From positions 1 to 32,025 of the forward strand of contig CAMUZU010000025.1 of the NCBI GenBank assembly GCA_947165295.1: a DNA stretch of 32,025 nucleotides, given 5' to 3'. The notes under the pieces were generated by a model. That model did no database searches, was not told where the DNA came from, and saw nothing but the letters and a program-made list of their open reading frames with translations. The position numbers and the translations under genes are program-made. The stretch is from an uncultured Selenomonadales bacterium (GTDB taxonomy: Bacteria > Bacillota > Negativicutes > Selenomonadales > Selenomonadaceae). How positions within the stretch are numbered: position 1 is the stretch's first letter; each line of letters begins with the position of its first letter. Below, one piece after another: positions 1 to 7,848 of the stretch.

Positions 1-1524
1 GCGGCGAATTTAATCGGCGGCAAGGTCGGCGACAACGTTTCGCCTTCGGGCAACAAGCTCAACGTCAACACCTGGAACGTCACGGCTCAATCCGTCGACG
101 GCTTTGAATTTATCAACTTCAATAACCCGCTGACCGTCGGCACGGGCTTGACGCTCACCGACTCGGCGAATCTTTACGGCGGACTTAACAACATCGGCAT
201 TCGTTTGCGCGGCGACTCGACAATCGGGACGGGCGACGCGCTTAATTTGATTTACAGCGAAAACGGCATTAACGTCAACGACATGTCGGGCTTGGCTTCA
301 AGTGCCGACATGATCACGGGCAACAACACATATCTGACAACCCTGAGCAAGGGCGCGACTTTCGAGTACGCTCTTGCTCTTTCTTTGTCTGAAGACGGCA
401 AAAGCTTGACAGGCGTTGTCGGAGAAAACCTCGGTGCCAAAGCCGAAACCGCCACGACAAGCAAAGCTCAACTTGCCAACGTCATTCCGATTAATGAAGG
501 CACGAACGTTTTGATTGACGGCTTCAACGACTTTGTCGGCAGCAACATCGCCGAAGACGACGAAGGTTATTTCGTCGACAGGTCGCAGAACGCCGACGAC
601 TCCGACAGAGGACAAAACGTCGACGACAATGCCGAAGACGCCGAAGGTTACATCACCGACAAAGCGCAGGCGGCAGAAGAAGTTCGCGAACAACACGGCT
701 TCGAGATTTTCGGCAATGTCGGTTACGGCAAGTTGCGCACGAAGACGGGCGACGGCGGACATTTGAATACCGAAACCGCAAACTTCGACTTGGGACTTGC
801 GCGCACGTATGACAGCCCGTCGGGTCGCTGGACGATTGCCCCGGTTTTCGAGCACGGCAAAGGCAATTACGACGCGGTCTTGTCGAACGGCATTCGCGGC
901 TTCGGTGACACGAAATATTACGCGGGCGGACTTATCGGGCGCAGGATGACTGATTCGGGCTTTTACGTCGAGGCAAGTGCACGTTTCGGGCGCACGAAAA
1001 ACGATTTCGCCTCCGACGATTTCATTTACCGCAACGAGCCGATTCGTGCGACGTATCACACTTCCGCGCCGATTTTCGCGGGACACCTTCGACTTGGCAA
1101 AGCTTTGCGCCTCAACCGCAGCAACCTGCTGGACGTTTACGGCATTTACGCTTACACCCGTCAAGGCGGCACGAGCGCGACGTTGTCCACGGGCGAGCCG
1201 TACAAGTTCAGTTCCGTCACGTCGAGCCGTTTCCGCGCAGGTTACCGCTTGACGACGCGCACAAGCCGGATCAGCCGCATTTACACCGGGCTTGCTTACC
1301 AATACGAAAACACTTCCGATTCGGAGACGCGGGCTTTCGACGGCGACGGAAATTATTGGTCACTGCCGAGCGCGGGCTCCAAAGGTTCAAGCGGCATGAT
1401 CGAAATCGGTTGGCTTATCAAGCCGAAGCAAAACAATCCCTGGTTCGTCGACGTGAACGCAACCGCTTGGTTCGGACATCAAAAAGGCGTCACGGCAATG
1501 GCGAAGATCAAGAAGTCGTTCTGA
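1..1524 (+). CDS. Autotransporter-like outer-membrane beta-barrel protein, C-terminal part (5' end outside window)
   Basis: The reading frame is open from the first base, so the gene starts upstream and only its last 507 residues are visible. The first ~170 residues are Gly/Asn/Thr-rich and read like the end of a beta-helix passenger. An acidic linker follows, with a loosely repeated element (DEGYFVD, then AEGYITD). From about residue 235 onward alternating aromatic/polar strands with Gly-rich turns (for example GNVGYGKLRT, GGLIGRRM) run to a terminal KKSF. A final Phe on the last strand is the usual BAM-recognised signal of outer-membrane barrels, so I infer an autotransporter barrel of about 270 residues. 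It is direct evidence for an outer membrane. The passenger's function cannot be judged. The fragment could also be a non-autotransporter barrel protein with a long N-terminal region. Confidence 0.75.
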   Translation, partial: AANLIGGKVGDNVSPSGNKLNVNTWNVTAQSVDGFEFINFNNPLTVGTGLTLTDSANLYGGLNNIGIRLRGDSTIGTGDALNLIYSENGINVNDMSGLASSADMITGNNTYLTTLSKGATFEYALALSLSEDGKSLTGVVGENLGAKAETATTSKAQLANVIPINEGTNVLIDGFNDFVGSNIAEDDEGYFVDRSQNADDSDRGQNVDDNAEDAEGYITDKAQAAEEVREQHGFEIFGNVGYGKLRTKTGDGGHLNTETANFDLGLARTYDSPSGRWTIAPVFEHGKGNYDAVLSNGIRGFGDTKYYAGGLIGRRMTDSGFYVEASARFGRTKNDFASDDFIYRNEPIRATYHTSAPIFAGHLRLGKALRLNRSNLLDVYGIYAYTRQGGTSATLSTGEPYKFSSVTSSRFRAGYRLTTRTSRISRIYTGLAYQYENTSDSETRAFDGDGNYWSLPSAGSKGSSGMIEIGWLIKPKQNNPWFVDVNATAWFGHQKGVTAMAKIKKSF

Positions 1525-1561
1525 CGGCGCGAAAACTTTTCGTTTGAACGGAGGCGATAAC

Positions 1562-1582
1562 ATGCTTTTCGATTCGAGCTGA
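1562..1582 (+). other. Six-codon mini-ORF with a strong ribosome binding site
   Basis: A GGAGG at 1550-1554 sits seven bases before an ATG that opens MLFDSS and then stops. It lies in the 103-bp gap between the autotransporter and the RTX/VWA gene. The 12-bp sequence GAAAACTTTTCG occurs on both sides of it (about 1531 and 1583). It could be a leader peptide, a decayed gene start, or chance; no rho-independent terminator is visible after it. Confidence 0.3.
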
Positions 1583-1627
1583 AAACTTTTCGACACGCGG
1601 ACATTTCTTGAAGGGAGGATTTTTCAC

Positions 1628-4189
1628 ATGGCGGACATCAGCAATTCAACCAACAACACGCTCATCGTCGGCACGGCGGAAGCGGATTCAATCGAAAACC
1701 AGGGAGGCTCGTACGTCACAATCGACGCTGCTGCAGGTAACGACACAATCAACAATAAATACAGAAACTACGACAACAACATCTACAGAAACAACAGCGG
1801 TGATTCGATAACAATCAACGCGGGCGACGGCGACGATTTAATTTACAACTTGAATTTCGACGTAGCAATCAACGCGGGCGACGGCAATGATTCAATCGAC
1901 AACGCTAAAGAATCTGCAACCGTCACAATCGACGAGGGCGACGGCAACGATTCAATCACCAACTATGGTGATTCGGTAACAATCGACGCGGGCGACGGCA
2001 ATGATTCAATCGACAACATTTGGGGGGGCTCTAATGTTACAATCAACGCTGGCACGGGTGCCGATTTTATCTCCAACTCGTACGGCTCAAACATCATAAT
2101 CAACGCTGGCACGGGCGATGATTACATTAATAATTATGGCGGCTCAAACGTAACAATCGACGCGGGCGACGGCAACGATTCAATCAACAACCAACACGAC
2201 AACTCAGTGACAATCATCGGCGGAACGGGTGACGACCGAATTACGTTATACTCTTCTTCAGAGGAGAACTTAATTCAATACACCGAAGGTGATGGGCACG
2301 ACACGGTTTGGGGTTATTCCGACGATACTAATTCGCTCCAGATAAATTCTTCGGTCGGTTGGTCGTCGGTGGTCAGCGGCAACAACATCGTCGTCACGGT
2401 CGGCGACGGCTCAATCACGCTCGTGGACGCGGCAACTTCGACAACGACGACGCCCGCAGACACTTCGACGGCAACAACACCTGCGGACACTTCGACGGCA
2501 ACGACACCTGCGGACACTTCGACCGCGACGACGCCCGCAGACACTTCGACGGCAACGACGCCTGCAGACACTTCGACGGCAACGACACCGGTCGTTGACC
2601 CGACAACCACAACTGCCGTGGGACAAGCTGTTCCGACGGACGTCATCTTTTTGATCGACAAAAGTAGTAGCATGAGTTCCTACATACAAAGGGTCAAAGA
2701 TGCCATAACATCGTTCGCAAACAGTTTGGGCTCGACGAATTCGGATTTTCGCTTCGGCATAGTCGAATTCGGACAAAGCCAAAACAGCGGTCTGCCCGTT
2801 GCGAAAACTTTTACTTTGTTCAACGGGGTTACGCCTTACTTCACAAGCAATGTTGAGGAATTCACCGGAACACTTGACACCAACTCAAGCGGCAGCATGG
2901 AGTACGGTTTGACTGCAATTCAAACGGCATTGCTCATGTTCGAATTGGATCCTCGTTTGGCGCAAAAAAGAATTGTTGTGCTTACCGACGCCGGTTGTGA
3001 AGGTGACGGCTCCGAAGCCGAAGATCCTTCCGGGCTCACTTCGACGGACATTGAAACCGCATTGAACGCGGCGAACGTGAAAATGGACGTCGTCGGCAAA
3101 GTGGGTTACGAATGTCAAGACGAATACGAGCCGCTTGCAAATTCCACGGGCGGGAAATTCTACGACATAAACAGCCTCAGCTACTACAATTACTTTGAAG
3201 ACATTGCCGACGACATCTTGGGGCGCGCTCACGTCAACATCAACCTCGACATTGACAGTGTCCCCGAAGGCACGACAAGCGGCGTCTTCGTCGTTACACC
3301 GACATTGAACGCGGCGGGCGCGATTGTTCCCGCGTCTTCAGATGCGACTTTCAAAGCGGCGGCCGAAGAAGGCGATTACGTCGTCGGTTACGTCATTGCG
3401 AATAAAGCTTACATGGCGGATCCCAATTCGCCGTGGCGACAGATTGTCACAATCCCCGACAACTGGATTGTTTCGGGCACTTATCAAGACGACGCATTGA
3501 ACGTCACGGGCAGCAACGCCGTCATTTCGGGCAGCTTGGGCAAGGACAACATTTCAATCAACGAAGACGCCGTCAACACGACGCTCGTCGACGTGAGCGA
3601 ACTTCAAAACGGCTCGGACACGCTTTCTTTCTCGAAACGGGTTACGCCGGGCACTTTGCAACAAAATTTCACGGGCGGAGGAACTGCTCTTTACACGACC
3701 GACTCGGACGGCGAACTTGACTTCGTGATTAACTTGCAGGGCATTGCCGCTTTGGACGAAAGTCTTTTGAACTGCGAAGTGAGCAACGCGGGCAAGCCGA
3801 ACACAATCCGCGAATTGATTTACGGCGAAGTTGCCGACACGGTCATTCCGGACGTCACCCCGCCGCAACCGCCGATTGTCAACGACACGCTTATGGGACG
3901 AATCATGTTCGCGCAGTGGGGCTACGGTTTCACGCCGCCGCCGACCAATCCGCTTTACGACGCGACGACAGATGCGACAATGGAAACAACGGCGTCGACG
4001 ATAGCAACGGATTCGCTTGCGACATCCGCCGACCTTGCTGTCGATTTCGGATCGCCGTCGCTCGACGAAATTGCGCCCGTGAATTTCGCCGTCACGCAAG
4101 ACAACTTCGCCGCACAAGATTTCAACGCAGAATTTTCCGTCAAGCAAGCATACAAACTTTCGTCGGCAAGCAAGCCGAAGTTCAGCTGA
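1628..4189 (+). CDS. Large RTX-like repeat and von Willebrand factor A domain protein, putative surface adhesin
   Basis: 853 residues; ATG preceded by AAGGGAGGA. No signal peptide is visible; the N-terminus is polar and Asn/Thr-rich, as in proteins exported by type I secretion, so export by that route is inferred. Residues ~5-240 hold about ten glycine/aspartate units of the type TIDAGDGNDSIDN, spaced roughly 18-20 residues apart. They resemble hemolysin-type calcium-binding repeats but are less dense than the classical nonapeptide array. Residues ~270-325 are a Thr/Pro/Ala linker of repeated TATTPADTS. A VWA domain starts near residue 338 with DVIFLID and the MIDAS motif DKSSS (about 344-348), and a VVLTDAG strand follows. 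The remaining ~300 residues are beta-rich and unassigned. The gene ends nine bases before the exported-protein cluster, so the two may be linked. No type I secretion genes are in the window. Confidence 0.75.
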   Translation: MADISNSTNNTLIVGTAEADSIENQGGSYVTIDAAAGNDTINNKYRNYDNNIYRNNSGDSITINAGDGDDLIYNLNFDVAINAGDGNDSIDNAKESATVTIDEGDGNDSITNYGDSVTIDAGDGNDSIDNIWGGSNVTINAGTGADFISNSYGSNIIINAGTGDDYINNYGGSNVTIDAGDGNDSINNQHDNSVTIIGGTGDDRITLYSSSEENLIQYTEGDGHDTVWGYSDDTNSLQINSSVGWSSVVSGNNIVVTVGDGSITLVDAATSTTTTPADTSTATTPADTSTATTPADTSTATTPADTSTATTPADTSTATTPVVDPTTTTAVGQAVPTDVIFLIDKSSSMSSYIQRVKDAITSFANSLGSTNSDFRFGIVEFGQSQNSGLPVAKTFTLFNGVTPYFTSNVEEFTGTLDTNSSGSMEYGLTAIQTALLMFELDPRLAQKRIVVLTDAGCEGDGSEAEDPSGLTSTDIETALNAANVKMDVVGKVGYECQDEYEPLANSTGGKFYDINSLSYYNYFEDIADDILGRAHVNINLDIDSVPEGTTSGVFVVTPTLNAAGAIVPASSDATFKAAAEEGDYVVGYVIANKAYMADPNSPWRQIVTIPDNWIVSGTYQDDALNVTGSNAVISGSLGKDNISINEDAVNTTLVDVSELQNGSDTLSFSKRVTPGTLQQNFTGGGTALYTTDSDGELDFVINLQGIAALDESLLNCEVSNAGKPNTIRELIYGEVADTVIPDVTPPQPPIVNDTLMGRIMFAQWGYGFTPPPTNPLYDATTDATMETTASTIATDSLATSADLAVDFGSPSLDEIAPVNFAVTQDNFAAQDFNAEFSVKQAYKLSSASKPKFS
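1700..2260 (+). repeat. Degenerate RTX-like coding repeats
   Basis: Within the VWA gene, DNA units such as GCGGGCGACGGCAACGATTC recur about every 54-60 bp and encode GDGND-type loops separated by short beta strands rich in Asn. Both protein and DNA are repeated, suggesting recent unit duplication or recombination. Confidence 0.7.
2435..2590 (+). repeat. 27-bp tandem repeat encoding a Thr/Pro/Ala linker
   Basis: Five near-identical 27-bp units (starting 2435, 2462, 2489, 2516 and 2543) and a partial sixth encode the nonapeptide TSTATTPAD. They differ only by silent or single-base changes. The unit joins the RTX-like part to the VWA domain and probably forms an extended, possibly glycosylated spacer. 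Copy number could vary between strains. Confidence 0.9.
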
Positions 4190-4198
4190 AGTCTTCAA

Positions 4199-4834
4199 AT
4201 GTACAAAAAATTTTTCGCAACCGTGCTGATTGTCGTCGGCTTGTGTTCGACGGTTTTTGCCGCGCAGATTGAAGAGAACGCCTCCATTGCGATTATGGAC
4301 TTGGGCACGCACGAAGGCGCAGTTCCGCACGAACTCAGCATTATCAACGCGGGCAAGGCGTCAAGCGAATATCTGATTCAGCGCATGTTTCAAGTCGGCA
4401 AGTTCAACTTGATGGACAGGACGCTCGTCGAAGAAAAAATTCAAGCGTCCAACCTGAACACGACCGGCTTGATTGACCCCGACACGGCGAAGAAAATCGG
4501 TGACTTGCTCGGCGCGGATTATCTGGTTTACGGCAATGTCAACGACGTGACTTTAAGCGAAACGGGCGCGGAAACTTTCGGCGTCGGCGTGGACTTTTCG
4601 ACCGTCACCGTCAAAGCGCATTTAATCGTTCGCGTCATGGACATTTCGACGGGGCAGATTATCGGCGCGGCAAAAGGCGAAGGCGTCTCGAAAGGCTCGT
4701 TCGTGCGAATCAAAGGCGGGCAAGTTGCAACCGTGTCAATCGGGCGCACGAAGGTCACTCAAGACAGCGTTCACAATGCACTGCAGAAGGCGGCGTTCGC
4801 AACTGTCGACAAGCTCATCAACCAACTTTATTGA
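4199..4834 (+). CDS. Exported CsgG/LpoB-like protein (copy A1)
   Basis: 211 residues. An N-terminal signal peptide (MYKKFF, hydrophobic core, VFAA) is followed by a CsgG-type domain: a first strand ASIAIMDLG, a helix with SSEYLIQRM, LMDRTLVEEK, the segment TAKKIGDLLGADYLVYGNV, and a strand HLIVRVMDISTGQIIG. The C-terminal helix (ALQKAAFATVDKLINQLY) is typical of the family's last helix. Family members include the curli secretion pore CsgG and the penicillin-binding-protein activator LpoB. Both are lipoproteins, whereas no lipobox Cys is present here, so a soluble periplasmic protein is more likely. The ribosome binding site is weak and the start lies nine bases after the VWA gene's stop, suggesting translational coupling. 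Closest relative in the window is the gene at 8607 (shared ALQKAAF and LVYGNV blocks). Confidence 0.72.
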   Translation: MYKKFFATVLIVVGLCSTVFAAQIEENASIAIMDLGTHEGAVPHELSIINAGKASSEYLIQRMFQVGKFNLMDRTLVEEKIQASNLNTTGLIDPDTAKKIGDLLGADYLVYGNVNDVTLSETGAETFGVGVDFSTVTVKAHLIVRVMDISTGQIIGAAKGEGVSKGSFVRIKGGQVATVSIGRTKVTQDSVHNALQKAAFATVDKLINQLY

Positions 4835-4857
4835 CGGCGGCGGCAACGGTGGTAAAC

Positions 4858-4934
4858 CGGCCGTCATGGAGTGAATGTGCGCTGGTAAGCATTCACGGCC
4901 GCCGCGATTGACTTTCCACGCGGAAAGAAAGTAG
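4858..4934 (+). repeat. Three-hairpin intergenic element, decayed copy R1
   Basis: Starts 23 bases after the stop of gene A1. The outer CGGCCG arms (4858 and 4896) are kept, but the inside is replaced by another inverted repeat: GTGAATG at 4871-4877 pairs with CATTCAC at 4890-4896. The TACA/TGTA hairpin is missing. Only five base pairs of the third hairpin remain (CTTTC, loop CACGCG, GAAAG), although its right arm continues as GAAAGAAAGTAG. Confidence 0.6.
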
Positions 4935-5148
4935 ATCAACACGAATCAGCCGACTCGAAGCGACGACGCAACGTCAACCGAAGCGACGGTAAACCGGCCG
5001 TCATGGATGACGGCCGCAACCGCTTGCGCGTGATACAGGATGTATCACAGCAAGCGCGTCTTTCTTTGCTACTTTCTTTCCACGCGGAAAGAAAGTAGAT
5101 TCAACACGAATCAGCCGACTCGAAGCGACGACGCAACGTCAACCGAAG
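4912..5148 (+). repeat. 72-bp direct repeat with an intervening element
   Basis: Positions 4912-4983 and 5076-5148 are identical except for one extra T in the second copy. The unit begins in the third hairpin (CTTTCCACGCGG) and runs through the non-hairpin flank ending ACCGAAG. The element plus about 49 bp of its downstream flank therefore appears to have been duplicated in tandem. Confidence 0.88.
4994..5098 (+). repeat. Three-hairpin intergenic element, copy R2 (forward)
   Basis: Hairpin 1 has arms CGGCCGTCAT and ATGACGGCCG around GG (to 5016). Hairpin 2 is 5021-5056: outer arms CGCTTGC and GCAAGCG enclose TGATACA-GGA-TGTATCA. Hairpin 3 is 5069-5098: a perfect 12-bp stem CTACTTTCTTTC and its complement around CACGCG. 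No gene overlaps it. Confidence 0.88.
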
Positions 5149-5199
5149 AAGCGGCCGTCGACAAGCTCATCAACCAACTTTACCGAAGGAGTGTTTATC

Positions 5200-6027
5200 A
5201 TGAAGTTCACAAAGAAATTCGCGGCGTGTTTGACTGCATTGCTGTTCGTGCTTGCGACGGCGGCGGTCTTTGCGGCGGAAGGCACGACCGACTGGGGCAC
5301 CGGCGTCATTCGCGTCACCGGCAACGGCGTCGGCAAGGCGAAGTACAAAAACAATCCCGGTCAATATCGCTTGACGGCGCAACAGGCGGCGCGCATGGAC
5401 GCTCAACGCAAGCTTGCCGAATATGTCAGCGGTGTGCAAGTGACCGCCAATTCCTCAATGCACGACCTTGCTTTGGAAGACGACAGAGTCAATACAATGC
5501 TTAAATCCGTCGTGCTCAAAAATGCCATTGACGTCGGCGCACCGCAATTCTTCGACGACGGTGTCTGCACGATTACCATGGAACTGCACATGTACGGCGG
5601 CAACAACTCCGTGGCGGCGGCGGCGTTCATACCGTTCAAAGACGATCTGAAAGTTGACTTCCCGAAACCCGTCAACGCGACCGTCGTCAATCAAACTTAC
5701 ACGGGACTTGTCATCGATTGCCGCGGCATGAACATCAATCCCGTCATGAGCCCGGTCATCAAAAACGCGGACGGCACGAAGATTTACGGTCACCAAAACC
5801 TTGACATCGACAAAATTATCGCCAAAGGCATGGCGGCTTACTCTTCCGACGCTTACGATCAAATCAGTCAACAACGCGCCGGCTCCAATCCGCTGGTTAT
5901 CAAAGCCGTGCGCCTCGACGACATCAACGCGAACCCCGTCATTTCCGTTGCCGACGCGGACAAAGTTCTTGCCGCAAACAGCCAAAGCAAATTCCTCGAC
6001 AACTGCGCGGTCGTCTTCCTTAAGTAA
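5200..6027 (+). CDS. Exported LPP20-like protein (gene B)
   Basis: 275 residues. The ATG at 5200 is chosen over a GTG at 5191 because AAGGAG (5186-5191) then lies eight bases upstream. A signal peptide (KFTKKFAACLTALLF to VFAA) precedes a segment VIRVTGNGVGKA, then QQAARMDAQRKLAEYVSGV. This combination is typical of the LPP20/Tpn50-like domain of the family named after a Helicobacter outer-membrane lipoprotein. A second block, GLVIDCRGMNINPVMSP followed by KIYG, is the C-terminal half seen in longer members. As in its neighbours there is no lipobox. It starts a tightly packed run reaching 13452 and is the only copy of its family here. The molecular role of the family is not established; an envelope-assembly role is inferred from the context. 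Confidence 0.65.
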   Translation: MKFTKKFAACLTALLFVLATAAVFAAEGTTDWGTGVIRVTGNGVGKAKYKNNPGQYRLTAQQAARMDAQRKLAEYVSGVQVTANSSMHDLALEDDRVNTMLKSVVLKNAIDVGAPQFFDDGVCTITMELHMYGGNNSVAAAAFIPFKDDLKVDFPKPVNATVVNQTYTGLVIDCRGMNINPVMSPVIKNADGTKIYGHQNLDIDKIIAKGMAAYSSDAYDQISQQRAGSNPLVIKAVRLDDINANPVISVADADKVLAANSQSKFLDNCAVVFLK

Positions 6028-6042
6028 AGCGGAGGTCTCGGC

Positions 6043-7017
6043 ATGAAGAAATTTCTGTTGCTTGTGCTGATTTTGACGGCGGTGACGTTGCCCGTTCGTG
6101 CCGAACAGAGTGCCGCCGAAGAGTATCGGCAAATGTTTCGTTCGGGTAACTTTTACGTCGAATATCGATTCATCGTTCCGAACAAGCTCACGAACGCATT
6201 TGTCGGCAGCAAAATCAGTTCGCCGAAATTCACGTTGGCGGGTCAAAACGGCAACCGTATGCAACGAATCACCGTCGACAAACAGACAAGCGACTTTTGG
6301 AAATATTACGGCGACCAAGTAAAAATTTCGTCGATATATCTTGCCGCGCAGTCGAACATCAACCGCACGAATATTCAATACGCCAATCACAGTCGAGGCT
6401 TTTTCGGCACATCGGAAAAGAAACATCCCGACGCGCTTTTCCGTGACGGCAAGTATTACCGCTTCCGCAAAGTGAACGAAATCGTTGACAAGTCGACAAT
6501 TTACGGCTCCGACGGCACGGTCTACGGCAAAGTTTTGGCGCAGGAAAATTTGAATTCGCCGACGCTCAATCAAGACGACGAGTGGAATTACATCCGCGAA
6601 GATTTAAGCTTGCCCGACGAGCTGGCGGTTTTCTGTTGGGACGAACCTTTTCGCAACAACTTCACCGCCGCGCCCGTATATGTCGAAAGTTCCAAGCTCA
6701 CAATCGACAAAAAGGAATACGACTGCGACCGATACGTTGCCGACATAAAAAGTTTGGCGGGCACGGTCATTGCGCAGGAAGCGTATAACATGCTTTACGA
6801 CGGCGGCAAACTCGTTCGCGTGCAAAAATATCTTCTGCGCGACGGCAAGGAATTTCTCAACAGCGATTTAATCGTGCACACGATTTCCGCGCAAGCTCCC
6901 GACGAAGCTTTTGCCGTCAAAAGGAAGTTCAAACTCTACGAAGCGCGCAAAGGCGACATGAACGACTTAATCAATCAGCTTGAACAAATCGGCGAGATCG
7001 GAGGCGCGGCGCAATGA
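6043..7017 (+). CDS. Exported protein of unknown function, family C (copy C1)
   Basis: 324 residues, GGAGG upstream of ATG. It has a cleavable signal peptide (MKKFLLLVLILTAV to VRAE). I recognise no known family. The mature start EEYRQMFRSGNFYVEY matches the start of the other C and D proteins (general form YrxxLxxGxFxxxY), so all four are probably one superfamily. Its partner at 11079 shares LSLPDELAVF, EYDCDRY and GDMNDL. The aromatic-rich beta pattern would suit a LolA-like or lipocalin-like periplasmic carrier, but that is only a guess. It overlaps the next gene by four bases (ATGA), indicating coupled translation. It is about 55 residues longer than its paralogue, the extra length being in the N-terminal half. 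Confidence 0.7.
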   Translation: MKKFLLLVLILTAVTLPVRAEQSAAEEYRQMFRSGNFYVEYRFIVPNKLTNAFVGSKISSPKFTLAGQNGNRMQRITVDKQTSDFWKYYGDQVKISSIYLAAQSNINRTNIQYANHSRGFFGTSEKKHPDALFRDGKYYRFRKVNEIVDKSTIYGSDGTVYGKVLAQENLNSPTLNQDDEWNYIREDLSLPDELAVFCWDEPFRNNFTAAPVYVESSKLTIDKKEYDCDRYVADIKSLAGTVIAQEAYNMLYDGGKLVRVQKYLLRDGKEFLNSDLIVHTISAQAPDEAFAVKRKFKLYEARKGDMNDLINQLEQIGEIGGAAQ

Positions 7018-7838
7018 AACTGAAACTCTTAACGATGCTTGCCGTTGTCGTCTTGCTCTTTGCCGAAGCCGAAGCCGCAAAGTCCGACGTGTACCGCGAC
7101 ATGCTTTCAAACGGGCACTTCACCTTGAAATACACGATAACCGAGCCGCCCGTTCGTGTGACGAACAAGGAAGCGACGCTCACCGAAACAAGCATGTTCG
7201 GCAGATTCGACATGACGGACACAAGTGCCGCCAAAACCCGCGCCATGACCAATTACCGAGGCATTGTCGTCTGTGACGGCGCAAACAAATACACTGAATA
7301 TCTCGACCCGATTAACGAAGGTTGGATTTGTTGCGTCCTGCGAAAGAACAATCTGACTTACCGCTACCGTTACGCAACCGACGGCAAGAAGACAATTTAC
7401 ATGTCCCGCTACGGCAAGAACGCGGTCATTGCCAACCTTGAAGAAGGTTTGGGCGAGTTGTCGCCGCGTTTCCTGCTCAACGAAGAATATTCTTACGGCA
7501 CGTCGTCGATAACCAAAGCTTTGATGCCGCTTACGCCGCCCGAAAAAATTATCGCCACGCCGTTCACGCCGGAATTTAAATTAATCGGCTCCGGCACGCT
7601 CGACGGCGGTTTGACTTACGATGATTTCTTCGGCAGCAAAAACGATTTCAACTGCGCGGTGCGTTATTACTTCAACGGCGACGCTTTGGTCAAGATTGCG
7701 CTGTTCGATTACGTCATGAGTGAAGGCAGCGTTCAATCTTACGAAAAGTGCGTGATAACCGTCGACGAATTTTCCGCGACGCCCGACCAAAATTATCTGC
7801 AGTTGCCCGCCGAACTCAAAGACAATACAAAGCGTTGA
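7014..7838 (+). CDS. Exported protein of unknown function, family D (copy D1)
   Basis: 274 residues; GGAGG at 7000-7004 inside the previous gene serves the ATG. Signal peptide MKLKLLTMLAVVVLLFAEAEA, then the family start VYRDMLSNGHFTLKY. The C-terminal third carries LDGGLTYDDFF, AVRYYFNGDALVKI and EFSATPDQNYLQLPAEL, all recognisable in the paralogue at 11878. No catalytic motif is evident. The alternating strand pattern suggests an all-beta domain. Position between C1 and E1 is mirrored exactly in the second block (C2-D2-E2), so the three products probably work together. Function unknown. Confidence 0.7.
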   Translation: MKLKLLTMLAVVVLLFAEAEAAKSDVYRDMLSNGHFTLKYTITEPPVRVTNKEATLTETSMFGRFDMTDTSAAKTRAMTNYRGIVVCDGANKYTEYLDPINEGWICCVLRKNNLTYRYRYATDGKKTIYMSRYGKNAVIANLEEGLGELSPRFLLNEEYSYGTSSITKALMPLTPPEKIIATPFTPEFKLIGSGTLDGGLTYDDFFGSKNDFNCAVRYYFNGDALVKIALFDYVMSEGSVQSYEKCVITVDEFSATPDQNYLQLPAELKDNTKR

Positions 7839-7848
7839 GGTGACCGAC

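Larger units (their letters stand above)
4805..5182 (+). repeat. 26-bp copy of the end of gene A1, flanking the inserted repeat array
   Basis: The 26 bases at 4805-4830 (encoding VDKLINQLY of gene A1) recur exactly at 5157-5182, immediately before the ribosome binding site of the next gene. Two copies of the three-hairpin element and a duplicated flank lie between them. The second copy is in no obvious gene. This suggests that a short gap between A1 and the next gene was expanded by insertion and duplication. Confidence 0.85.

Noticed and set aside
298-1302. Long minus-strand open frame opposite the autotransporter (334 codons)
   Set aside because: It is antisense to a clear barrel gene, rich in Arg/Val/Ala as expected for the reverse of GAC/GTC-rich codons, and has no ribosome binding site or recognisable motif.
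3554-4330. Minus-strand open frame of 258 codons opposite the end of the VWA gene
   Set aside because: Arg/Cys-rich shadow frame crossing a gene boundary, with no start signal.
4858-5148. CRISPR array at the tandem repeats after gene A1
   Set aside because: Only two repeat units of 72 bp with dissimilar content between them, no regular short spacers and no cas genes.
5455-6573. Minus-strand open frame of 372 codons opposite genes B and C1
   Set aside because: It spans two convincing plus-strand genes and their ribosome binding site. Its composition is that of a shadow frame.
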